Source: Hirudo medicinalis
Taxonomy: Eukaryota; Annelida; Clitellata; Hirudinida; Hirudinidae
DNA: 31,733 bases
Assembly (NCBI GenBank): GCA_011800805.1
Contig: MPNW01000614.1
Span: forward strand, 23,093-54,825
Direction: 5' to 3'
How positions within the stretch are numbered: the first letter of the stretch is position 1; every line of letters begins with the position of its first letter. The position numbers were made by a program, and so were the translations under genes. Under the pieces are notes generated by a model, which did not search any database, was not told the DNA's origin, and was given only the letters and a program-made list of their open reading frames with translations. Positions 1-11,125 of the stretch are shown here, piece after piece.

Positions 1-126
1 TGAATGTCATATTATTCGTATCACTGAATGTCATATTATTCGTATCACTGAATGTCATATTATTCGTATCACTGAATGTCATATTATTCGTATCACTGAA
101 TGTCATATTATTCGTATCACTGAATG
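1..126. repeat. 24-bp tandem repeat array
   Basis: Five perfect head-to-tail copies of a 24-bp unit starting TGAATGTCATATTATTCG (1-24, 25-48, 49-72, 73-96, 97-120), then a broken sixth copy from 121. The copies abut with no unique spacers, so this is a minisatellite and not a CRISPR array. It runs off the left edge, so its true length is unknown. Confidence 0.97.
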
Positions 127-213
127 TTGTTCATTTATGCTTGCTTTCGGTTTTCCCACTTAATTGTTTCATAACATGATATTTTATTCCCACACATTAT
201 TCCGGAAATTAAT

Positions 214-217
<4 letters not shown>

Positions 218-266
<49 letters not shown>
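218..266. repeat. (AAT)n microsatellite
   Basis: An uninterrupted run of about 16 AAT/ATA triplets. Confidence 0.95.
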
Positions 267-267
<1 letters not shown>

Positions 268-654
268 CTAGAATAAGTTTAAAATTTGATTCACATTCAT
301 TTTCACTGTAAAATGTCAAAAATTTGAAAGAATTAATCAGTGCGAAATGTGGAAGACGACAATTAAGTCAATTAAGCACAAACCACTTGAAGACAAAAAC
401 ATAACGATGGAAATGGTTGGCTGCAAAAAAACATTGAAAATGGTTACAAAAAAATATTGAAATGGTTACAAAACTTTGCAGATTCATGCGCATGGTTTTA
501 ATCGCTTCAACGGAAACAAACATATTTTTTGTTTGTGTTCCATTTTTGTTGTTTATTCTCATAAAACATCTTTCATCCATCAATTCCCAGTCACTTCCTG
601 CGCTAAATTTTGAAGAAATTGAGGGGCTGAAAACATGTCGCCGATGATGTGATG
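267..654. other. Gene-free AT-rich stretch
   Basis: Only short spurious reading frames are seen, without codon bias or splice-compatible boundaries. No RNA gene or mobile element was recognised. Confidence 0.5.
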
Positions 655-850
655 TTTGTACATCATGTATGATTATTTATATATTCATATATTTGTACAT
701 CATGTGTGATTATTTATATATTCATATATTTGTACATCATTTATGATTATTTATATATTCATATATTTGTACATCATGTATGATTATTTATATATTCATA
801 TATTTGTACATCGTGTATGATTATTTATATATTCATATATTTGTGCATCC
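655..850. repeat. 37-bp tandem repeat array
   Basis: Units begin TTTGTACATCATGTATGATT at 655, 692, 729, 766 and 803, with a diverged partial copy at 840. The period is exactly 37 bp and copies differ by single substitutions (for example atgtatg, atgtgtg, atttatg and cgtgtatg). The internal TATATATTCATATAT part is near-palindromic. Confidence 0.95.
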
Positions 851-879
851 TTCGCATCAATCTTTTGCGATCATTTCCC

Positions 880-1017
880 TTCATGATGATGATGATGATT
901 TTATTTATCAAAAGTTCATTTATTATAAAATACAAACAAATAGTCGCATGTTATTTAAAAACATCTTCATCGTCTTGAGACATCAACATCATCATCATCA
1001 TCATCATCATCATCACC
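880..1017. repeat. (GAT)n and (CAT)n microsatellites
   Basis: A short GAT run at about 882-899 and a CAT run at about 982-1014 lie 80 bp apart. They generate a spurious poly-His reading frame that should not be annotated as protein. Confidence 0.9.
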
Positions 1018-1186
1018 ACTCGCTTCTTTTACAATATTTACCGATAATTTAATTATTCCTTGCATTTTAACCCAATAAAAACATTAATAAACAAAAAACA
1101 TAAAATATATTTACAAATTAATTATTCACAAAAAAATTACGACTAACCCGTTAGGACCATCGTCATTAACACCGTGCAACTCCCAG

Positions 1187-1465
1187 GTACAGGTTCTACA
1201 ACAGCTCGGTCTGGCAGAGCGTCGGCATAGCGTCGGCATCCTCTGGTCACGGTTGCTGCTTCGTGAGAAGACTGACCATCCAGGGTCTGAAACCCCAATC
1301 AAAGTACGTGATGTTCATGCAGGTCAGAATGGAGGAAAGCTACCGGGTGTTCAACAGCGCCGTGGTGAAAACACTGACCGGGGATGGTTCTGATAATGAT
1401 GACGAGGATGACCTTTCGGGAGGATTGACCGAAGGACATGAAGGAGGTCACCTGGCGAGAGGTTG
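1187..1465 (+). CDS. FN3 membrane protein, exon with FN3-like domain and acidic linker
   Basis: The acceptor is CAACTCCCAG just before 1187; the reading frame YRFYNSSVWQ then opens, with upstream in-frame stops at 1152 and 1167 excluded. The core motif LKPQSKYVMF and the end motif SAVVKTLT are the F and G strand signatures of FN3. The domain is followed by an Asp/Glu-rich segment (GSDNDDEDD). The likely donor is GTGAAT after 1465 (phase 2); GTTGGT after 1461 (phase 1) is the alternative. Confidence 0.65.
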
Positions 1466-4400
1466 GTGAATGACGTCAGAGAGGACGTGTGATTATTCAA
1501 ATATTTATACATTTGCTTAACATTCCATTTATTAGCGGGTGATTAATTATTAATTATTTTCAAAATGTAGCTGAAAAATATTTTTAAAATATCCGAAATA
1601 TTGATTTTAAAATATCACTTTCTTTAGTTAGAAAATAATAACACTTTGAAACCACCCAGCATGCCATAAGTCTTAAAAATGTTTTTTGGGTAGTAGAATT
1701 ATTAGCCGGACATAACGACAACCCACCATGGCTTACTCCAAATAATGCAATCAAATTTATCTAGCACCAACTTTTTTTTTACTGAATTCTGAGATTTTTC
1801 ACAATTTAAAATTTATATTTAGATTCTGATTTTAAAAACGTTGGTTTCAGTGGGACAACTCAACTTAAGTGTAGACTTTTGTTGCAACTGTTGTCGGTTG
1901 TATTTTATGTAATATTTCTTATTACATACTTTTCAACGAATTTTAATAAAATTGAATTTTAATAAAACATTCAGAATTCATTTGATTAATTAAAGAATTA
2001 ATTTCTTTGCCAAATTTTTTTATAATAAAACGTTTTAAAAATTATTATTTGCAAGAAAAATGGACTAACGGAAACAGACAATTGATCACCACGGTGATGT
2101 ACATTTTTGTGGATAATTTATAAATGCTATTTTGATTAATTAAGCAGATAATGGAAATGATTATCACCAGATACTGGTGATGATTTTGGCATGACCGCTC
2201 ACTTTTTTTTTTTCTGGCAGCCTATGATGAATGCTAGGCTGTCTGTAACGGAGGTGATGATGATGGGTGGGTGAGTGAGTGAGAGAGAGGGCTGGCGGCC
2301 CAACGATATAGCATTTTCGAGAACAATTTCGAAAAACCCAAAAAAATGTTTCCATTACCAAGATTAGCGATGAAATCGTGAGAATATTTGGAGTCATTAT
2401 CTTCTCAAATGAATTTCCAGCTTGCAGGCATCTGTTCCCAGGGATTTCCATTCGGCATTTTCCACTCTAAGCATCGTCTTCGATGGCACCGAAACTTTTT
2501 TTTGTAGCCATTCTTTCTTTTTCTCCATCTCAATGCACCATCATTACTCCCCAATCTCGTCCCACCCCCGACCCCAGCAGGCCCCTCCTACACTCCTCTG
2601 CAGTACCAACTCCGTAATTCTCTTTCACTTCTCCGTCGATCATTTATGATCCTTCATTCTCGATTAGATGTTCTTAATGTCAGAGCAGTTCCGAGTGCAG
2701 ACGATATTCCTTCAAAAGAACGAATGCGCTTCAAGGAGTGTTTTCAATACTTGTTTATATTCTTTAGCCACGATTAAAATCACATTTGCTGCCTTAGAAA
2801 TTACTTTTAAATCTATAAAATTGATGTAGAACGTATTACTTCATATTTAATAATTCAATTTATTGTTTGTCTTTTTGCATAAACGTTTTTATTCATTTCT
2901 CAATCATTGATAAATTCATCAACTCTTTAAAAGTATTTTGTTCATAATCTAGATAAATAAAAATGAACGTCTGTCTACATATTTGTTTTCCATATAACCA
3001 GCTCTTGAAAGATTCTCAATTTAAAAAGAAATAAAATTAAAATATAAATTTTTATAAATTAATTTAATTTTAAAATTAATTGCGCTTTCTCTTTTCTTTC
3101 TTTTCCATTTAACCAGACTGAGCCACAGCAACGCGTGGCCAGGTACATTGGTTATTTATAAAATGTTGTCTGTAAGTGTTAATCACAAAAGAGCAACAGT
3201 TCGCTTGAACCGCCAAGGCTGGGACTTGAACACCAACCAACCAACCAACGTCTCAGCATCTTCATAACGAATGTTCCTGCTGCGTCTTACGTCATGTTCA
3301 TCTCTCGTCTTATCAATACCTGCCTCTCGCCGTTCTTTCTGTTCCACTTTTTCCACATTTTTTCTCGCCAGGGTCGTTCCGCTCGAATGGTTCTCTTGGA
3401 AACGGATCGTCGACCTGGATGGGGCTGCAAATTGAGCGTCTTCATACGGATGCTTCCATTAATTCGCCACCAAAGCCTGGTTAGGAGTCCTTCCTGATTT
3501 TACCGATAATTCGTTTTTCGGAGGTTGGTCGCTTCTTCTCCTCGCGTGACTGCACTTTCATTTCCAAGTCACGGCCGAGTGGAGTCGGTGGTGAAGTCGG
3601 TAGTAGCTGGAGTCTGGATTGGTAGTGTCTGGGAAGTTTATGAAGGGAAGAGGGTGAACAACAGAGAGGATGAGGCTGGCAATAAGCGATGACGGTTGAT
3701 TGAGAGTGCTATGTTTGGTATTAACTCCTACTGCTACTATTATGTTGCAATTAATTTTGATTATAATTTGATAATATAACTTGTTGTAGTATGATAATAT
3801 AATGTAAATCTAGTACAACGAATGTGCAATGAAAGGAGAACTTACTGTATGCGCAAAGATTCAGCCATAATTCTGGCACATCACGCTACTTCTGTCTCAC
3901 TTGAAGGCACATCATTCGCAAATAACGGAAATAACGAGTTTTTTTCTTGAGAGAAATTGTAGAAGACACTTTCTTTCCCATAAAAATGCAGAATACATCC
4001 AACCGGGTCTGAACCTCCGTGTGAAAAGAACGGCAGGAAGTCACGCCATACTCCTGACTTGGAGTTTATCACAACTTCCTGCCACCGACTTCCGCTATAC
4101 TCTTTATTTCCGCTCGTCTTCTTCTCCGGACAAAGATTGGAAACACGTAAAAAATGCTGTCGACATCTCTTCGCAAGAGTTTCACTGGCCTGGGTCGCCC
4201 TGCATCGGAGTAGTTTGTCAATTTAGAGTCTTTGGCAAGATGGCTACCGGGAGGACAACTTCCGGCGTATTCATCTTACGCGCATTCACTTCCGACGTGT
4301 CGTCAATGGCAACCAGCCCTGGCCATTTGCTCAAGAAATATTTCATCTCTTCACCGCCGATCCCCCAGTCACCCGTTTCAGAAGCGGCTTCCCCAGCTTC

Positions 4401-6827
4401 AGAAGCGACGGCCGCCGCGACTTCGATTCAAATCTCGGTCGAAAGTTCCAGGTCCGAGTCGGCTCCGGATCTTGCCTCTTCGGTTCAGGAGAAATTAATA
4501 TCAAGTTACGAAGTTTCAAGCGACGTCGTCACTCTCGATGCTTATGGTAAGTGCAGCGTTGGAGGGGGGTAACATAACAAGCATTCATCGTATTAAAGGA
4601 GTGCATTTGACACGTTTCTAACACACGAAAAGTAATTACTTGAACATCTCAAATAAATACTTGTCTTCATTAAAAATTAACTCAGGCATTTCTCCTCATA
4701 ATGGGACATAATTTTCTTTCCTTGGAAATTGTAGGAAAGCGAAAAAGGTCTTACTAGGGCTTGGTAAAAAAAATGAAGAATTTGATGAAGAAACCCTGAT
4801 GTGACGGCTGGAAAGATGGAAGGATAGATGCAGAAGGAATAACATCGAAAAATAGGAGGGAAAATAAAACGGTCAAGATGAGTATCAGTGATCACGTCTC
4901 TCAGCGTTAAATACGAGCGAAATAACGAGTGTCAGTTATCGTTTTTGTCCTATCCTCTGCATCCAACCTCTGAATTTATCTACTGCCCGCTTCCAGGTTC
5001 TCATGACATCGCCACATCATCACTGACAACGACGTGACACTTCTGACATCGCCACAATCGTCATTGACGAGGTTGTCATCATCTCGATCATTGTGTCAAT
5101 GTATCCATACCGTCTATGCAAAACCTTAGCCAGAATGACATTCAGTTTTAATTAAAAAATCTTCAGATAGACTTTCACTTTCTATTTGCGATGAAATCTA
5201 AAATGTCTCTGACAAGATTCCAGTTAATAAGTAAAGCCAGCAGACAGCGACACGCACATTCAACGTCAATCAGTAAAATTTATTTCGACTACTCCCTTGT
5301 CTTTGTAAACATTTCTACTTGGCTTTCGGGACTTAAATGAATTAAAAATAGATGACAATTAATCAAAATAAAAGTATTTATCTTTCGAAGATTTTTTTCT
5401 GCTAAAGAATATTTTAATGTTATTATTATTGCATGCCAAATGCCTCGTCAGACCAAAGGATAATTTAAAAATTGCTCTGAATTTAATCCTAAAACCAGGC
5501 CTTTCGAAAAAAGCAAAAATTCTAAAAGTCACAAATCCGCATCACAAACGAAACTCAAGTTCAAGTTCAACAGAGGCAACTTTTGCAAAATGTTGTAAGC
5601 ACTTGACACTCAACTTTGGTTTTCAGCTTCATTTTGGGGAACAATGCACTCCAACCAGTGCTGGATTTAGGCGTCGTCGAAATGTGTCACTGCACAGGGG
5701 CTTCCACCAACCAAAGAAACCTTTTTTTTGCTCGTCAGGGGGTTGGAGGGGATAAACGGGACTGGCGCAGAGGCTTGTGGGCCTCCACCTGGGTAAATCC
5801 GGCGCCGACTCAACTAGCCCCATTTAAGTTGTATTCAGCGTGTAAATGAATGTTCACAATAACTTGCACGAATGCTTGAGTAAAGGTGAAGCGTAATACT
5901 TTGTGACACAATAAATAAAGATAAATAAATAAATAAAGAGATATCAGCTCAATATAATGATTCTGACAAATCTCTTAACACAACATTAATTTTTAGTGGT
6001 TTAAGAAGACTTGAGAAGTCTTGTGATCACAAAACGGAACAAAATAATTTGAATTTGAAGGGTGTGGAAGGATATAACGATGTCATGTCAAGAATAAATC
6101 TTACTTATTTCTTAAAAACATTCAAAAACACAGTAATAAATTGAGCAGGTGAAATAAACAAGAAAGTCATTAATAACCAATGAACTTCACGTCAACCATT
6201 AATTCCGTTTTGACGCTAGTCATCATTTTATATTATTTGTGACACTTTCAAATTCAATTTAAAAACCACGCAAAGAATCTTCCTTTAATTTTATTTTTGT
6301 TTAATTTTTCATTTATCGCGTAAAATCCATGAATGATGAAAAGTCTCAAAAATATCTTCTATCTATTGCATCTACCCATGACGATCACTCGAGTTTAGAA
6401 AATAATTTGGCCATTCCTAACACGCAATATTCTTTCTTGAATAATACAAACACGTATTGAATACTACGCTACACACCATTGCGCACATCAAACGTAGCAA
6501 CAAAAGATTGAATATAACAAACGCATAAAAATACAAATAGTTTTTATACCTGTAGTAGAATGCAAATATACAAACAAAAAATATACACATTCTTGTAGTC
6601 TTCGAGGAGTCGTCCAATGGAGTCCTGTTCACAGTCGTTCAACCACCAACGCCTTCAGCAACCTGGCACAAAATCTCTCCGATATTTGGGGGCTACGGCT
6701 GGCCCCTCATCATGACGGCCCTAGTCGCACTGGCCATTACCTTGACCCTAATTGCTCTTCTGGTTTATTGGTCGGTCAGGAAGCTGATGAGGATACAAAA
6801 GAAAAGAAAGTCGCAGACGTTTTGTTG
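1187..6827 (+). CDS. FN3-repeat single-pass membrane protein (3' part of gene)
   Basis: Model of five exons: 1187-1465, about 3200-3306, 3372-3479, 3992-4546 and 6599-6827. Intron phases match at the junctions (phase 2, 1, 1, 1), which strongly supports one transcript. Exon 1 encodes most of an FN3-like domain (IQGLKPQSKYVMFMQV, then VVKTLTG) and an acidic linker. Exons 2 and 3 encode another (NVPAASYVMFISR joined to SFRSNGSLGNG). Exon 4 starts SPPKP/EYIQPGLNLRV and carries a full FN3-like fold (AILLTWSL, RYTLYFRSS, CQFRVFG), followed by a Ser/Ala/Pro-rich stalk. Exon 5 carries the stalk end, a roughly 22-residue transmembrane helix and RKLMRIQKKRK, as expected for a type I receptor. The 5' end lies outside the window and the gene may continue beyond 6827. 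I cannot assign a named receptor family: no kinase, JAK-binding or WSXWS signature is seen. The acceptor of exon 2 is uncertain. Confidence 0.72.
1466..3199 (+). other. Intron of FN3 gene
   Basis: AT-rich and non-coding. It contains homopurine runs near 2280 and T-rich stretches. No coding exon, RNA gene or transposon end was recognised. Confidence 0.5.
3200..3479 (+). CDS. FN3 membrane protein, two small exons split by a 65-nt intron
   Basis: The first exon ends at 3306 (TCTC|GTCTTA, phase 1) and the second runs 3372-3479 after the acceptor TTTCTCGCCAG. Joining them gives SYVMFIS-R-SFRSNGSLGN, an FN3 F-strand followed by a Gly/Ser loop, and the second ends INSPPKP with donor CCTG|GTTAGG. 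The intron at 3307-3371 has a long pyrimidine tract. The left boundary is a guess: the frame is open from 3183, and the candidate acceptors near 3191-3256 lack good pyrimidine tracts. Confidence 0.55.
3992..4546 (+). CDS. FN3 membrane protein, exon with complete FN3-like domain and Ser/Ala-rich stalk
   Basis: The acceptor is AAAAATGCAG (AG at 3990-3991) and the donor TATG|GTAAGT after 4546 matches consensus; both sides are phase 1. The first roughly 100 codons have FN3 strand signatures: LNLRV (A), AILLTW (B), FRYTLYFRSS (C), KDWKHV (C'), CQFRVFG (F) and TSGVFIL (G). The remaining roughly 80 residues are rich in Ser, Ala and Pro (PPIPQSPVSEAASPASEA), consistent with an extracellular, possibly O-glycosylated stalk. 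Confidence 0.75.
4547..6598 (+). other. Intron of FN3 gene carrying a MITE-like insertion
   Basis: Phase-1 intron with a consensus donor at 4547 and acceptor TTCTTGTAG ending at 6598. It contains a 152-bp element with terminal inverted repeats (listed separately), a duplicated TGACATCGCCACA motif near 5005 and 5044, and an AAATA-rich tract near 5915. No other coding exon was recognised. Confidence 0.6.
5656..5807. mobile_element. 152-bp hAT-like MITE
   Basis: The left end CAGTGCTGGATTTAGG and the right end, whose complement reads CGGCGCCGGATTTACC, form a terminal inverted repeat. CAGNG(C/T)(T/C)GGATTTA ends are typical of non-autonomous hAT (Zaphod-type) elements. The flanks ACTCCAAC (5648-5655) and ACTCAACT (5808-5815) look like a decayed 8-bp target-site duplication, the hAT length. 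There is no transposase coding capacity. Confidence 0.7.
6599..6827 (+). CDS. FN3 membrane protein, transmembrane exon
   Basis: Starts after the acceptor TTCTTGTAG and continues the phase-1 codon of the preceding exon (…LDAY-V-FEESSNG). A short extracellular segment (VVQPPTPSATWHKISPIF) leads to a hydrophobic helix at about 6703-6774 (LALIMTALVAL-type core, ALAITLTLIALLVYW) and then a strongly basic stop-transfer sequence. The probable donor is TTG|GTATTT at 6828. If that donor is unused, the frame reads on to a stop at 6898-6900, but the extra residues overlap transposon-like repeat sequence. Confidence 0.7.
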
Positions 6828-8320
6828 GTATTTTTGGAAATATGATCATTTCATTGATGGTGATTTGGTCTTTCGGTCAAAACCGAAAATCAAAAATTAA
6901 TTAATGTTTTGTTTTTATAATTAAGTTTACATTGATTGAGATATATATTGTTATATTTAGAATACTTGTAAAACAATATAATTTATGCAGCAGGGATCGG
7001 AAAACTCCGGTCTAGCTAGTATTCCAGTCCGGTCTAACGCCAAACCCTAGTTATTTATTATTGCATCCGGCCTAGTTGTACTGTAGTGAGGCAGAGTGAT
7101 TTTTGACTCACTAGCGTTGATTGGAACACTTGAATCTGCTGAGGATTTCGAATGTCAGGTTCATCGAGTTTCAAAAGGAACAATATGGAATCGCAGGGGA
7201 TGTTAATTATCAACGTCCAATAAAAGGCCAGACTTCTGCAGGACAAATCTTTGATCACAAGAGTATAAATGTCCTTGCTTCTTTGCTTCTCATAGTCACA
7301 CTGCGTCATAATGTGGAGAGACTGTTGTTTCTGAACTACAACATTCGTTTGCTTGAATTCAATTACTAACCTGATTATGTCTGGAATGCGGATTACTTGC
7401 TAATTAATAAAGAATTGTTGATAATGTTGAATTTTTATCGTATCATTGTTTCACGACATAATTTTTTAAACTTATGCTGGGCTACATAACTTTCGGTTTC
7501 GACCGAAGGTCTCGTTAAATTTTCGGTTTCGGTCGAAAATCATTTTCAACCTTCGGTTTGGTTTCGGCCGAAAATCATTTTCAACCTTCGGTTTGGTTTC
7601 GGCCGAAACAAAAAAATCACATTAGGTCGGTCTCTAATCTATATGTTCTGATTAATTTAGTCAACAGCAGAAAACATTTTATACGATGATAAGTACAACG
7701 TAAGACTGGTAACACAGCTATGATCGGCGAATGTGATGTTGTAACAATCCGTGGACTTCATTCCAGATTTCTTCTCCTTTTTTGACAATTTAGTTGTCAG
7801 TTTGAATTTATTTCGAGGATTTGGCAGGAAAGCAGGCTATTATAAAAATTTTAAAAACCCTGAAAATCCAAAAGTCGAGGAGATAAGGTAATGATTAAGC
7901 TGACGATCTTGCATGGAGTGGGAATGAAAGAATGAATGAAGAAGAAGAACTTGCACATCCAGATGCAAGTGAAGTTCCGGAGGCTGTAATTAAAAAGATG
8001 AAGGAACATTTCAATGTTCTGACGATCGGTTGAAGACGTTCAATCGCTTGATTGAAAACATTTTTAAAGGCATAATAAATTAGTTAAGGGAAATATTTCG
8101 CATATTTTACGAACCAAATAATTTTTAATTAATTAATTAATTAATTGGAGTTAATCGCTAATTAACATATACAAATTTTAGTAAAAAATTGAACAATAGC
8201 AATAAAGTATTTCAAATAAAGAATTATAAATTGTATATTTTTATGGAGAAACTTTGAAGAATTATCTTATTTCAGTTATAATCAATAAGCAGAATGCCAA
8301 TGGAAGGCTTGTTTGAGAGA
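6828..8320. mobile_element. Decayed DNA transposon sequence with TTCGG-rich repeats
   Basis: A possible left end CAGGGATCGGAAAACTCCGG lies at 6991. A possible right end at 7636 has a complement starting TAGAGACCG, which matches the left end apart from transitions. Near the right end, two perfect 35-bp direct repeats (7536-7570, 7571-7605) sit in a run of TTTCGGTTTCGGCCGAAA palindromic motifs, the pattern of hAT subterminal repeats. A related motif lies at 6870-6890. No intact transposase is present, and the exact boundaries are inferred. Confidence 0.4.
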
Positions 8321-8324
8321 GTCG

Positions 8325-8480
8325 GTCAAATTCAATTAATTTCAATTCTATTAATTCCAATTATTCCAATTAATTCCAATTAATTCCATTAAATTCAATT
8401 AATTCCATTAAATTCAATTAATTCCACCTAATTCAATTAATTCCATTTAATTTCACTTAATTCCATTAATTCCTCTCAGA
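8325..8480. repeat. Degenerate TTAATTCCAATT tandem repeat
   Basis: Imperfect 10-15-bp units built from TTAATTCCA and AATTCAATT, about 12 copies. Confidence 0.85.
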
Positions 8481-9500
8481 CGGCATCAAATACTTCGTTC
8501 CAAACTCCATGGAATCCAATGACTCAACTCCACATAGCAGGTTTATTTAAATCTTAACCTTTTTGTTAAAGAAATTAAATGTCGGGAATGGAAATTGTAA
8601 ATATGGAAATTTTAAAATTAAAATCGGTTTCATATGATTGTGATAAATACTTATTTTAATTACATAAAATTGCGAATCAGGTATTTCCATCTCTGACCTT
8701 AACTTTAGAGATGTTTGAATTAAAGTATAATTATTGAATGAATAACTGTGCACTCTTCCTCGAAATTGTCTCTACATTCCATACTAATTTTTTAATTTTT
8801 AATAATTTAGCAAATTGAAATGAAATAAATTGAAATTCACATCAAAGTACGATTAATTAGAGATTTTTTAACAATTTTGAAAAATTTTTCAGGAGGAATT
8901 CAATAGAAAGTAGGTTTCCTTATAAAATTATAATAATTTCTAATTCTGTAAATAGTTTCTAATATTTCAACTTCTTCAGTATGAGGCGGGACTTGAACGC
9001 AGGACCTTTGACATCATACCTCCTTCTTGGAATACATTCTTTCAAACTTTTTATTATAAAAGCATGCTGAGTTTAATCTGAAAAAAATTATTATTTATTT
9101 AAAGACCTTGTCATTGTTTTTTTTACGTTTAAGTACGTTGCAAATAAATTTGAAAAACTTTAACTTGTGTGACTGTTAGAATCCTTTGGTGCAAAAGATG
9201 TCCGTCTATTTATGTCGAAATAGATTATGAAATATTATAATAAGTTACTTATTAAATATTAGAATATGTTATTTATAATAAATTAAGATATGTCACAGAA
9301 TAATTTATTCATTTTAATTCTAACAGACATCCTGATGCACATTTCATATTCTGAAGAACATCTCGACAGACGTACAAAGAGGGAGACGCCATTGTGATCT
9401 GAGATTTCAACTTCAACTGTTGCCAATAGCTTCAAATATAATGAGATACTTATTAATTTATTCATGGTATTATTATTATTTTCATTATCATTGTCGACGC

Positions 9501-9533
<33 letters not shown>

Positions 9534-11125
9534 TATTGTTATTATTATTGCAGTTATTATTATCATTATTATTTTTTGTGATGAAAAATCAGAAATAGTT
9601 TGTTAACATTTTACTCTTAAGTGTTGTTGCTCAGAAAACGTTGAAGTCTTGAAGATTATGGCGTCATACAATAGGTTGGTCACGATAATACAGATTGACC
9701 TCAATAGTACACCACAATATTACAAGTTTAACGATGCTACCGACCAGGAAAGAGAACCGAATGGTTCGTCAGCTCATCAAAAAAATTTAAAAATCCGAAA
9801 ACTATGTCTTCGTTACTGAGATTAAAACTCATTTTTATTTTGTACAGCGCACTAGGAGTTAATTTTTGTACCATAAATTTGCATTTGCTACACAAAGATG
9901 TTTTTTTATCGCAAATTGAATTGGATTTCCGTCGCATTCCTGCTTGATTTCTTGGATCCAAACACAAATTTCGCATGGGAGGAGTATAATTGTTCACAGC
10001 TGAGAAATGACCTCCTCAATGAAAACAGAGAAAATTGAAATTTTTTAAGGACAATTTAAAGGACATTTTTATGTCGTTGCAAGAGAAGTGTCCAGAAATG
10101 ATGAGGTGAAATCGTACTAAATTAATAAATACTTTTAATGAAGCAAATAAATAAATATTTCTAAGTTAAAAATTAAGAACGAAAATGCAAAATTAAAAAG
10201 AAGAGATTGAGTAGCATTTTTGACGTGAGATATAGAATTAGTTTCGCTTCCATTTTTTATTGATTTTGAAACAATATATCATATTATCAAATATTATCAT
10301 TTCATATAATTCAAAGTGAAAATGCATTTTCAAGCGCCTAGGGGTTGAGGCTTTTCAAATGAAACACCTCACTCCACGAGACGTAGTGAGTCGTGAGCTA
10401 ATTTTCCGAGAATAGAATATTTTAGAAGGTTGCCGTTAAAAAGTAAATTTTGAACTTAAGGTTTTTTCTAAAATTGAAATTGTCGATGATTTAAAAATTA
10501 AGGTAAGAAACTTATCATCATAGCGAATATTACTTTTGGAGTGCTGGTGATATCCTCAAATAAAGTCATGAAAAAAGTTTACAATATTTTAAAAATCATT
10601 CTCTGCTGTGATAAATTAATAATTTTACTTACATTTTTAATCTGGCCTTGTGCTGACAGAAATTTAAAATTGACGAAGAATCCACTTTTGAGTGCACAAT
10701 AATTAATTAAATTAATTGACAAGATAATGTAAATTCAAAGTTACGCCCTATAGTTATCCCGCATCTTCTAGACTGGGTTTGAACCTATTACCTTAAATAA
10801 TTTCGAACATTTTAAACTAATTGTACTTACGTTTAGTATTTAAATAAAATTATAAGGTAACAGTATAATTAGACATGTTTATTACTAAATTTTCAAGTTT
10901 GAAACTTCTGAGATAACGAGATAACAACATTAAAATTTTTGAAAAATCATAAATTGTTAATTTTAAATTTATATAATAATGTCAAAAAAAATAATAAACT
11001 TGTTTGACATTGTTCAACAAATAAAGTTGAAAGATTTTAGTTGTATCGGTCTTTGTATTTAGAAACAAAAAATATAAGAAAACAAATCCGTTTGTTAATT
11101 TTAAAAATATAAATATTTGACTTAC
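8481..11125. other. AT-rich intergenic region
   Basis: Largely AT-rich with short frames only. It contains an (ATC)n/(ATT)n microsatellite near 9497-9575. Two minus-strand frames have some coding character: 9283-9465 and 9737-9997, the latter with a CDKKTSLCSKC cysteine cluster. Neither is recognised and neither has convincing splice boundaries. Confidence 0.5.
9497..9575. repeat. (ATC)n / (ATT)n microsatellite
   Basis: About 11 CAT/ATC triplets followed by an ATT-rich run. Confidence 0.9.

Noticed and set aside
1..120. Regularly spaced repeats resembling a CRISPR array
   Set aside because: The units abut with no unique spacers and the context is eukaryotic; it is a tandem minisatellite.
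780..1052. Open frame with a poly-His tract
   Set aside because: It is produced by the 37-bp array and a CAT microsatellite; no coding signal lies outside the repeats.
1203..1400. T-box DNA-binding domain (GL-P-KY-like motif)
   Set aside because: The superficial GLKPQSKYVMFM similarity is not followed by other T-box motifs, while the FN3 end signature and the following exons fit.
5417..5849. Overlapping plus-strand frames of about 80-110 codons
   Set aside because: They cross the 152-bp MITE inside an intron and show no protein family.
1187..6827. Insulin-receptor or cytokine-receptor identity
   Set aside because: FN3-type strands are visible, but no kinase, conserved cysteine pattern or WSXWS motif supports a named family.
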